Shown one piece after another: positions 51,950 to 58,234 of a DNA stretch of 64,000 bases. The notes beneath the pieces were generated by a model that saw only the letters and a program-made list of their open reading frames with translations, did no database searches and was not told the DNA's origin. Position 1 is the first letter of the stretch. The number at the start of each line of letters is the position of its first letter. The stretch comes from Synechococcus sp. BIOS-U3-1 (GTDB taxonomy: Bacteria > Cyanobacteriota > Cyanobacteriia > PCC-6307 > Cyanobiaceae). The stretch spans positions 1,426,001 through 1,490,000 of the forward strand of contig NZ_CP047936.1 of the NCBI RefSeq assembly GCF_014279975.1. The letters are read 5' to 3'. A program made the position numbers and the translations under genes.

Positions 51950-52258
51950 ATGAAAAACAAATCAATGATGCCCCTCATCCTGTTGGGTAGTCTTTTGCTA
52001 GCAACATCAGCTCCTGCTAAAGCTGAGAATCCATACGATCCAAACTCCTATTGGTTTGGATTTACCGCTGGAGCTGGTGGGATGCTTTGCATGATGACCA
52101 CAGATGGAACGATCTCCAAAGCACTGGGATCGAAAATATTCGCTGAAATGTTTGAAGAATTGGAAACAGATCCAGAATTAACCAGCTTCAAACAAGATTT
52201 CCGCAATGCCTATCAAGGGTTAAGGAAGAACTCTGACTGCAACGGTGTTGTCAAATAA
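51950..52258 (+). CDS. Small secreted protein (102 aa)
   Basis: A signal peptide (MMPLILLGSLLLATSAPAKA) precedes a mature domain with FGFTAGAGGMLCMMTTDGTI, then a helix (FAEMFEELETDPELTSFKQD) and a second Cys in NSDCNGVVK. This Gly/Cys-containing small secreted family recurs in marine Synechococcus as I recall it; no function known. Confidence 0.62.
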   Translation: MKNKSMMPLILLGSLLLATSAPAKAENPYDPNSYWFGFTAGAGGMLCMMTTDGTISKALGSKIFAEMFEELETDPELTSFKQDFRNAYQGLRKNSDCNGVVK

Positions 52259-52365
52259 GCCTTTTGCGTTTTGGCTGATGAGCCAACCTCGGAAGCCTTA
52301 GTTCCGTCAAACATCCATCTGCTTTATGACAGGGGGTTTTTTATCTACTAGTCAAACCAAAAAGG

Positions 52366-52740
52366 CTAAGTCTTTACACACGTCACTTCTGAGGTTTGTT
52401 CCGCAAGATCATTATCTCTTTGAGTAATGTATCCTTCCACTACATCTATTGTCCAACGCTCATAGAGACCATCCTTGTAATGTTGGGTCCTGTCACCTTC
52501 CCAACAAATAGCGGTTCCTTTATTTATTACACTGAATCCGTCATACCAGCCGAGATAGTTATTGAAGGTACAATGACGATTAGTCCAATCAATAGTTAGA
52601 CGAGTCCCTAGCCGTGGGAATTCATGACTGATATACGCATCTCTGCAGAGATAGTGTTTTATATCCTAATTAGATTGAGCCGATACGGCGGATCAGCAAG
52701 AAGCTAGCGCCAAAATCAAAGCGAATAGATATTTTATCAT
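52366..52740 (-). pseudogene. Secreted protein gene with two in-frame stops
   Basis: The frame from ATG 52740 reads MIKYLFALILALASC, TGA (52695-52693), SAVSAQSN, TAG (52668-52666), then 99 open codons: DIKHYLCRDAYISHEFPRLG, TRLTIDWTNRHCTFNNYLGW, AICWEGDRTQHYKDGLYERW to TCVKT and TAG. A signal peptide, a Cys-rich beta-type domain and the absence of frameshifts show a recently inactivated gene. No ATG/GTG/TTG follows the stops in time to restart it usefully. Confidence 0.72.
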
Positions 52741-52960
52741 GGCTCAGTCTAATAAACTAATTGAGCTACATCAACAGAGAGGTAGGAGATTTTTTACTTA
52801 CAGCATTTTTAGCCAGTAAAGCTTCATTCTCTAATTGTCGCTGCTGCACCGATGCAGGAAACGAGCTGGCAGTTTCCTTGGCTCAGGATCGACCGGAAGC
52901 AAGCCCTGAGCCCCCTGCTGCAGTCCTGCCGATCTCATCGTGTGATAACAGGACTAATCC

Positions 52961-53494
52961 CTAACACTGCTTCTTCACCCATTCAGTAGGGCGTTCATCG
53001 CCAAGATCTACCGCTATTCTCCAATCACGACATGTACCCTCAAGATCAGATACCCTTTCTCTAACAATGCCACGATTGTTATAGGCACTCGCAAACTCAG
53101 GATCAATCTCTATCGCCTTGGTGTAATCATCAATTGCTCCTTGATAATCGCCTAAATCATCCTTAGCACTACCATGATTGTAATAAAAAATGGCATTCAT
53201 AGGATTGATTTCTATCGCCTTGCTGAAATCAGCAATTGCTCCTTGATAATCTTGTAAATCATCCATGGCAATACCACGAAAGTAGTAGACAGGAGCATAC
53301 TCAGGATTGATCTCTATTGCCTTGGTGTAATCAGCCATTGCTCCTTGATAATCACCTTGGTCATATTTGTCTACTCCACTATTGAATAAATTTTTTGCCA
53401 ATGGGTTCGCGCTTGCAGTACTGAACGGCGACCCAAGAGCAAGTACAGACAGCACAGGCAGTGCTGCAGCAATGGCAATAGTCTTGTGAGACAT
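52961..53494 (-). CDS. Secreted TPR protein, copy 2
   Basis: A 177-residue paralogue of 50150-50776: same signal peptide start (MSHKTIAIAAALPVLSVLALG), about four TPRs (YTKAIEINPEYAPVYYFRGI; YQGAIADFSKAIEINPMNAI) and the same ending GTCRDWRIAVDLGDERPTEW VKKQC. The 65 bases upstream of the ATG and about 30 bases downstream of the stop also match copy 1, so a whole cassette was duplicated. It has one repeat fewer than copy 1. Confidence 0.88.
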   Translation of the reverse strand: MSHKTIAIAAALPVLSVLALGSPFSTASANPLAKNLFNSGVDKYDQGDYQGAMADYTKAIEINPEYAPVYYFRGIAMDDLQDYQGAIADFSKAIEINPMNAIFYYNHGSAKDDLGDYQGAIDDYTKAIEIDPEFASAYNNRGIVRERVSDLEGTCRDWRIAVDLGDERPTEWVKKQC

Positions 53495-53562
53495 TCGTTT
53501 AGTGTGCTGCTTCGCTATGAGCTTAGGTTTACCACAAAGCTCAAGGCAATAAAAAGCCCTCT

Positions 53563-53657
53563 AACTGCGCTCAATCGTGCCAGGTATTGAAGGCTGATTG
53601 TTGGGCTATTGGATGTGATTGAAGAAGTAAAAAGACCCTGTCAATGCAGAGGCTTTG
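53563..53657 (-). repeat. 31-base core repeat plus 3' flank, copy C
   Basis: The core (53563-53593) is identical in type to 50075-50105 and 49003-49033. It is preceded by GGCAATAAAAAGCCCT, the beginning of the second repeat family, so the two families are fused here. A weak hairpin (53625-53656: AAAGACCCTG / CAGAGGCTTT) may terminate the Nif11-leader gene at 53720. Confidence 0.7.
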
Positions 53658-53719
53658 AGTGTTTAGGTTTTGACGCCGAGGGAACAAATTATGGACACCA
53701 GATTTTTACCAGCAACTAC

Positions 53720-53965
53720 CTAACAGCAGTCGCAGTTTGAGCGCGGACGGTAAGATAGGTATTGTCCAGTTTCTATAACTCCTCCAGCCACGCCTTCTAG
53801 TTCCGCTTTACTGAGTTCAGTAATCTTATCAGCAGTAAATTCGTAGCCATTTTCTTTAGCGATACCCACAACGTCTTCAGATGACTTTGCTGCCTTTAGT
53901 TTTTCCTGAAGCGTGGTGTCAGCTTTGACTTTTTCAAGGAAGGCTTTGAGTTGTACTTCTGACAT
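53720..53965 (-). CDS. Nif11-leader peptide precursor (prochlorosin-like), 2
   Basis: An 81-residue precursor with a 62-residue leader (MSEVQLKAFLEKVKADTTLQ, then EKLKAAKSSEDVVGIAKENG) ending in AELEGVAGG, close to prochlorosin leaders. The 19-residue core is VIETGQYLSYRPRSNCDCC, with Thr4, Ser9, Ser14 and Cys16, Cys18, Cys19: three possible donor/acceptor pairs for lanthionine rings. No LanM or exporter gene is in the window. It is the most convincing modified-peptide precursor here. Confidence 0.9.
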   Translation of the reverse strand: MSEVQLKAFLEKVKADTTLQEKLKAAKSSEDVVGIAKENGYEFTADKITELSKAELEGVAGGVIETGQYLSYRPRSNCDCC

Positions 53966-54026
53966 GGATAGCAGGTCTGTTCAGTAGTAATAGCAAAGGT
54001 CTGCTGCAGCGTCTATGGCTAATACT

Positions 54027-54120
54027 TACTGCACTCAATCGTGCCAGGTATCAAAGGCTTATTTAAGGGTTTATAGTGTTGGTTAAAGAAACAAAAAGCC
54101 CCTGTCAATGCAGGGGCTTT
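54027..54120 (-). repeat. Core repeat plus perfect terminator, copy D
   Basis: The core (54027-54057) differs at a few positions from copies A to C. It leads into AAAGCCCCTG (54095-54104) and CAGGGGCTTT (54111-54120), a perfect 10-pair stem with loop TCAATG; on the minus strand TTTTTG follows. This is a strong terminator for the precursor gene ending at 54196. Confidence 0.82.
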
Positions 54121-54195
54121 AACTGGGGGTGATTATAGTTACTCTTGCGGGTTATTTCTAAATTATAATCGCAGTTATTGGTTCGTCTTAATGCC

Positions 54196-54429
54196 CTAGC
54201 ACCCCCTTGAGTCAAAGCAATCATTTCCCCAAGAATTCAGGAACCCTTTACCTTTTGTTCCTGCAAATGTGTGATAAATCATGCTGCCAACCGCAGCTAA
54301 GTGGTCACCTGGAATTCCACTAATAGTTTGCATTGTGTTAAATCCACCAGCCACGTGTTCAAGCTGATCAATCGTCAGCTCTTGATCAAGTAGTTCAGCA
54401 TTGTTGTAGTCAGTGTTGAAAGTAGTCAT
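54196..54429 (-). CDS. Double-glycine-leader peptide precursor (CCRG-like), 1
   Basis: A 77-residue protein with a 29-residue leader (MTTFNTDYNNAELLDQELTI, then DQLEHVAGG) and a 48-residue core beginning FNTMQTISGIPGDHLAAVGS, ending GNDCFDSRGC. The LDQELTIxxLExVAGG leader is the bacteriocin-type double-glycine signal seen in picocyanobacterial CCRG peptide families. The core is Gly-rich with two Cys near the end, which could form a disulfide. It shares leader and upstream region with 54817-55023. Confidence 0.82.
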   Translation of the reverse strand: MTTFNTDYNNAELLDQELTIDQLEHVAGGFNTMQTISGIPGDHLAAVGSMIYHTFAGTKGKGFLNSWGNDCFDSRGC

Positions 54430-54575
54430 TGTTCTAATGGGGATAAGTGTGTGGGTTGTGTTGGGGTTGTTGCCCCCTCGACTCCTTCAAGATCACAGCC
54501 CTTCTGGTGAACCCCACTACACAGCTCTGGAATAGACCCCTCGAAGTTCTGGTGATCTTCTGGTGAACCGCTCAG
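54430..54575 (-). promoter_or_regulatory. Upstream region with phased TTCTGGTGA boxes, copy 1
   Basis: About 145 bases match 55024-55170, upstream of the paralogous precursor. TTCTGGTGA occurs at 54502-54510, 54547-54555 and 54558-54566; intervals are 45 and 11 bases, i.e. about four and one helical turns. This looks like a tandem operator for a response-regulator-type protein; which protein binds is unknown. Confidence 0.55.
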
Positions 54576-54611
54576 ATCCCAGTAAGAGACAGAACTGCAG
54601 ACACCAAATCC

Positions 54612-54668
54612 ATTAAAAACCCCGCTCGTAGCGGGGCAAGTAAATATTTAGTCGGGAGATCGATAGCA
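54612..54668 (-). repeat. Second repeat family, copy B, with terminator
   Basis: CATTAAAAACCCCGCT-CGTA-GCGGGG and then GTCGGGAGATCGATAGCAA. On the minus strand CCCCGC-TACG-AGCGGGG is followed by TTTTTAA, a good terminator for the precursor gene at 54817. The right part (GTCGGGAGATCGATAGC) matches copies A and C. Confidence 0.75.
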
Positions 54669-54816
54669 ATAACCAGTGAAGCTAATTGTTCATGGAATGG
54701 GATCTACTCAACGCAAGCCGCCATCAGGTCATTCCTGTCACATTACGATTAGATACAATAGCCGTCAGTTTTTGATTGGCAGGATTGAGGCGTGATGTTT
54801 TGCTAGCTGGGCTCAC

Positions 54817-55023
54817 TTAAACCAACTTTAAGTACTTCGTGTACATTTCTTTCCACTCTGCTAATGCTTCAGGCTCGTCCCAATCGTCGGTTTCGGTAAA
54901 GAAGAGACGGCGGCTGAGTTCGGCTCGTTCGCGACCGCCACCAGCTACAGATTCCAGCTCTTCAATCGTCAGCTCTTGATCAAGTAGTTCAGTGTTGTTG
55001 TAGTCAGTGTTGAAAGCAGTCAT
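54817..55023 (-). CDS. Double-glycine-leader peptide precursor (CCRG-like), 2
   Basis: A 68-residue protein. The 29-residue leader (MTAFNTDYNNTELLDQELTI, then EELESVAGG) is nearly identical to that at 54196. The 39-residue core (GRERAELSRRLFFTETDDWD, EPEALAEWKEMYTKYLKLV) has no Cys and is highly charged, unlike a ring-forming peptide. ATG 55023 is preferred over 55092 because it aligns with the paralogue. Possibly only the export signal is shared. Confidence 0.78.
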   Translation of the reverse strand: MTAFNTDYNNTELLDQELTIEELESVAGGGRERAELSRRLFFTETDDWDEPEALAEWKEMYTKYLKLV

Positions 55024-55170
55024 TGATTTAAAGGAGATAAGTGTATGAGTTGTGTTGGGGGGTGTTGCCCCCCTCGACTCCTTCAAGATCACAGCCTTTC
55101 TGGTGAACCCAACTACACATCACTGGTGTAGAAACCGCGAAGTTCTGGTGAGCTTCTGGTGAATGGCTCA
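55024..55170 (-). promoter_or_regulatory. Upstream region with phased TTCTGGTGA boxes, copy 2
   Basis: Duplicate of 54430-54575. TTCTGGTGA at 55098-55106, 55143-55151 and 55154-55162 keeps exactly the 45- and 11-base spacing while surrounding bases have changed, which argues for selection on the boxes. Confidence 0.55.
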
Positions 55171-55227
55171 GAGTTCATTGTCTGACTGGGCTAGTTCACG
55201 CGGGGGCCGGTGACGCCGAGGCTCCAG

Positions 55228-55300
55228 GGCAATAAAAAGCCCCGCGCTTGGCGGGGGCTTGATTGGTGTGAAGTTGTTTTGTCTGGAGATCGATTGCGAC
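55228..55300 (-). repeat. Second repeat family, copy C, with terminator
   Basis: Matches 50827-50897 almost throughout: GGCAATAAAAAGCCCCGCGC and TTGTTTTGTCTGGAGATCGAT. The minus-strand hairpin AGCCCCCGC-CAA-GCGCGGGGCT with TTTTTATT is the terminator of the gene at 55321. Confidence 0.82.
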
Positions 55301-55320
55301 AAACAACACTTTTTTGCTTA

Positions 55321-55701
55321 CTAGCGACTGACTTCCTTGAATGTACGAATGATCTCAGAAAATAGTTGGTTTGTTCTTTCAGTATTAATCCCGCTTACTG
55401 CAAATGCCGCAGTTCCAGTCTTGTCATCACAATTCACAGCAAATGCAAAAGGACCATTCGGGGAATACGAGTAAAACTGAGAACTGGGATATTCTTTGCT
55501 CGCCACAATTTCTTGGGAAACTGTAAAACCAGTTATATTGGCTACCTCTGTTGCAAATTTAATGCACTTCTCTTTTGAGTGGCTCATAATCCACGACGAT
55601 AGTCTTACATAAGTTGATGCCGTTGCAGGCGTGGCTGTGAATGATGAAATGCTGATAACAGCAAGAGCAGTCATTGGCAGTACGAACAGTGCTTTTTCCA
55701 T
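55321..55701 (-). CDS. Small secreted protein (126 aa)
   Basis: The protein has a signal peptide (LFVLPMTALAVISISSFTAT, cut near PATAS) and a compact domain: WIMSHSKEKCIKFATEVANI, TGFTVSQEIVASKEYPSSQF, FAFAVNCDDKTGTAAFAVSG and a C-terminal helix. The two Cys probably form a disulfide. No family recognised. It ends 20 bases before repeat copy C, whose hairpin should terminate it. Confidence 0.65.
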   Translation of the reverse strand: MEKALFVLPMTALAVISISSFTATPATASTYVRLSSWIMSHSKEKCIKFATEVANITGFTVSQEIVASKEYPSSQFYSYSPNGPFAFAVNCDDKTGTAAFAVSGINTERTNQLFSEIIRTFKEVSR

Positions 55702-55748
55702 GAGTGATCAATTCATAGTCTTTCTATAGCTACTTCGTTACTCGTTTG

Positions 55749-55925
55749 CTAGTCGAAAGACATGACTGCCAATTGGTTCCCCGCTACATCTACAAGGCGG
55801 ATTGACTCGGTACCGGTCTCCTTCGGCTTTACATTCTCAAATACCTGCCAAGCATTGATTAGTTTATCTAGACATTCATAGTAATGATCCGCAGAAGCAT
55901 CTCCGGCATCATTCGGAATTACAGC
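55749..55925 (-). pseudogene. Start-less 3' fragment of an unknown gene
   Basis: Between TGA (55928-55926) and TAG (55751-55749) the minus strand is open for 58 codons and reads AVIPNDAGDASADHYYECLD, KLINAWQVFENVKPKETGTE and SIRLVDVAGNQLAVMSFD, clearly protein-like. No ATG, GTG or TTG occurs near the beginning, so it is a truncated or frameshifted gene, or it uses ATT 55919. It follows the nuclease gene. Confidence 0.5.
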
Positions 55926-55937
55926 TCATTCAGATAC

Positions 55938-56336
55938 TTAGCGCATCCAGGAGCATTGGCTGGCGTACGTCCAATAGATCGCTGCATGGCGGCTGGCGAC
56001 CATGGCCTGCTGAACATTCAACCCGTCGACGAACAGCTCACCGACGGTCCGGCCATATCGGTCTTTGGTGATTCGGCGAAGGCCCAGGGGCTTCCCGGCC
56101 ACCATGGCCCGCAGGTGATCACGGGCAGCCCTAGCCCGTTCCGACTGAGCCCGTTTCCCTCTCAGCTCAGAAGTGTCGATGCAGGCCAGCCTGATCCGTT
56201 CACCATCAGTGGTCCTACAGGTGTCGCCGTCATAGCAGCTGTGGATAGTGACGGTCTCCAGGGCTGCAGCAGGCTGCGCCAGAGAAAGCACCAACAGCAG
56301 GGCAGCTGAGCCGATCGCGACAGTGTGGAATCTCAT
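55938..56336 (-). CDS. Secreted thermonuclease (SNase-like)
   Basis: A 132-residue staphylococcal-nuclease fold: signal peptide (AIGSAALLLVLSLAQPAAA), then YDGDTCRTTDGERIRLACID with the Ca-binding Asp and first catalytic Arg, TSELRGKRAQSERARAARDH with the Glu, and KDRYGRTVGELFVDGLNVQQ with the second Arg. It would degrade extracellular DNA/RNA. The C-terminus stops at YWTYASQCSWMR, shorter than usual, and other frames stay open past it, so a late frameshift is possible. Confidence 0.88.
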   Translation of the reverse strand: MRFHTVAIGSAALLLVLSLAQPAAALETVTIHSCYDGDTCRTTDGERIRLACIDTSELRGKRAQSERARAARDHLRAMVAGKPLGLRRITKDRYGRTVGELFVDGLNVQQAMVASRHAAIYWTYASQCSWMR

Positions 56337-56353
56337 CTCCCTGATGATGCTGA

Positions 56354-56518
56354 TCAGGCGTCGGCCATCTCTACGGCCATCTCATCGAGGCGGAGAGACA
56401 GGTGCAACTGATGCAGTGCGATGAGCTGCAGGCCACGGGCACAACCTCGAGCAAGGTTCTGCTGGATGTGATCGCGATCCTGCAGGCAGTGGATGCGAGT
56501 TCCGGTCTCATCTTTCAT
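56354..56518 (-). CDS. Small hypothetical protein (54 aa)
   Basis: From ATG 56518 the product is MKDETGTRIHCLQDRDHIQQ, then NLARGCARGLQLIALHQLHL and SLRLDEMAVEMADA, a charged helical peptide with two Cys. The frame is open upstream to 56569. No family recognised. It lies 17 bases upstream of the nuclease gene on the same strand. Confidence 0.45.
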   Translation of the reverse strand: MKDETGTRIHCLQDRDHIQQNLARGCARGLQLIALHQLHLSLRLDEMAVEMADA

Positions 56519-56750
56519 GGCGGTGGCACCTTCTAAAAGAACCTCGAGAGACAGCAACATCCGATCCAAGCAACCGACCCTTATTTTCGAATCGGATCAG
56601 AGGCGCAGCAGAGCTTTAAATACAACAACATGAACATCCCTGCGGGGGCAGCCTTATCACGTCGAAGGAAAGATTTTTTTTCAAACTTGTTTCCAATTTT
56701 TTCCAACCTATTGAGTGCACGCTGGCTCTATGGCCAGCTTTATCTAACCC

Positions 56751-57047
56751 TTACTTCGGACAAACCAATTGCACTGCATTGGATCTAAAGGAAAACAACA
56801 ACACAAAATCATCACCATGGCCATTCAGTCCAGTTTGCTCACGCAGCAAATCAGTACTGGCGAGAGCCAGGCCGCAGGTCTCACAAAACAACACCGGCAG
56901 AGTTGCAGCACTGCCTTGCATGGCCTGAAGATCCAAAGCTTGTCGGACTGCGCGCTGCGAGCGTTCAAGACCGAGTCGCTCCACCAAAGCAGGCCAGAGA
57001 TCGTTCGCGGGTGCGCTTGACGCGAAATCTACAGATGGTTGTGACAT
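56751..57047 (-). CDS. Hypothetical protein with CxxC motif (98 aa)
   Basis: The protein starts MSQPSVDFASSAPANDLWPA and has LPVLFCETCGLALASTDLLR, a single CxxC, then a hydrophobic C-terminus (DDFVLLFSFRSNAVQLVCPK). Its ATG overlaps the stop of the upstream gene (TGATG at 57049-57045), so the two are coupled. No family recognised; a metal or redox site at the CxxC is possible. Confidence 0.6.
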   Translation of the reverse strand: MSQPSVDFASSAPANDLWPALVERLGLERSQRAVRQALDLQAMQGSAATLPVLFCETCGLALASTDLLREQTGLNGHGDDFVLLFSFRSNAVQLVCPK

Positions 57048-57304
57048 CACAGGGGAAGCTGTTCGATCGCCACCACAATCATCTGCGGTGAGACCTCAAT
57101 CACCTCCAAAGGATCCTTGTTGTCGAGGTAAGCCTCGAATGAGGAAAAACGTTCGATCCGGGGAGCTGCCTCCTTCACTGCACAGGCCGCAATCCAATCA
57201 TTGTCATCAGGTTTGACGGTCACATAAGCCTGCAAGGCCTCCTCCAAGTCACTTCCATCTCCAACACCCTCCCCATGCCAGAACGCTTCGAAGAATTCAG
57301 ACAT
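57047..57304 (-). CDS. Small acidic hypothetical protein (85 aa)
   Basis: MSEFFEAFWHGEGVGDGSDL is followed by EEALQAYVTVKPDDNDWIAA and IERFSSFEAYLDNKDPLEVI. It is acidic, probably globular and cytoplasmic. No family recognised. First gene of a two-gene coupled unit with 56751-57047, about 97 bases from the divergent dehydrogenase. Confidence 0.62.
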   Translation of the reverse strand: MSEFFEAFWHGEGVGDGSDLEEALQAYVTVKPDDNDWIAACAVKEAAPRIERFSSFEAYLDNKDPLEVIEVSPQMIVVAIEQLPL

Positions 57305-57401
57305 CGGACATAGGGAACGAGCGATTTGATCATGACTGCGATCAGGTCCGCTGCACAGTGCCTAAAAGCTCAACAATGGGATTTGAGGGACGCGCAGAAC
57401 A

Positions 57402-58169
57402 ATGCAGGATTCGCTGTTCAGGATTGATGGTCAAGTCGCACTGGTCACGGGGTGCCGTCGAGGCATCGGCCTTGCAATGGCGGACGCACTGGCCGATGCA
57501 GGGGCAGACATTATTGGAATCAGCGCTTCCCTCAACCCCGACAGCAGTGAGGTCGGAGATGCAATTCGCAAGCGTGGCCGTCGGTTTTCTGGTTATCAGT
57601 GCGACCTCAGCGACCGCCATGCCGTCGACCTCGTGCTGGAACAGGTCATCAGCCAGCATCCGACCATTGACGTGCTAGTGAACAACGCCGGCATCGTGCG
57701 CCGATCACCGGCAGAAGAGCACAGCGATGAGCTCTGGGACACAGTGATGGAGGTCAACCTCAGCGCAGCATTCAGAGTCAGTCGCAGGATCGGGACACTG
57801 ATGCTGGCGCGAGGCCAGGGAAGCATCATCTCCACCGCCTCTGTGCTCAGTGACCAGGGTGGATTGAATGTGGCCGGCTATGCCGCCAGCAAAGCAGGCC
57901 TCGCCAACCTCACCCGCTCCCTGGCCAATGAGTGGGCAGGGCGCGGCATCAGGGTGAACGCCATCGCTCCCGGCTACGTGAAGACAGAGATGACCGAAGT
58001 GCTGCAGTCGGATCCCGTGAGATCCAGACAGATCCTCGAACGCATTCCCGCCGGTCGCCTGGGATCACCGGATGACCTGCGCGGACCGGTGGTGTTTCTC
58101 GCCAGTAATGCTTCGCGCTACGTGCATGGAGAGACTCTGGTTGTGGATGGCGGCTGGATGGGTCGGTGA
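57402..58169 (+). CDS. SDR oxidoreductase, KduD-like
   Basis: A 255-residue short-chain dehydrogenase: cofactor motif ALVTGCRRGIGLAMADALAD, DVLVNNAGIVRRSPAEEHSD, catalytic Ser (SIISTASVLSDQGGL) and YAASKAGL, and the PGYVKTEMTEVLQSDPVRSR end. The RRGIG and NNAGIVRR-PAEEH pattern is that of 2-deoxy-D-gluconate 3-dehydrogenase (KduD), using NAD(H). A role in uronate breakdown is by homology only; no kduI is nearby. Confidence 0.85.
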   Translation: MQDSLFRIDGQVALVTGCRRGIGLAMADALADAGADIIGISASLNPDSSEVGDAIRKRGRRFSGYQCDLSDRHAVDLVLEQVISQHPTIDVLVNNAGIVRRSPAEEHSDELWDTVMEVNLSAAFRVSRRIGTLMLARGQGSIISTASVLSDQGGLNVAGYAASKAGLANLTRSLANEWAGRGIRVNAIAPGYVKTEMTEVLQSDPVRSRQILERIPAGRLGSPDDLRGPVVFLASNASRYVHGETLVVDGGWMGR

Positions 58170-58234
58170 GCTCTCAGAACGGAGCGTCCTGCTGCACGGC
58201 ATAGCTAGACACGGATCAGCGAAGTCGGTCATCC

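Noticed and set aside
56630..56788. Plus-strand 52-codon frame with RRRKDFFSNLFPIF start.
   Set aside because: Overlaps the end of the better-supported minus-strand gene and has no ribosome site.
41000..57000. tRNA genes or direct-repeat attachment sites bounding the island.
   Set aside because: No tRNA T-loop/acceptor pattern and no long flanking direct repeat could be found by eye.
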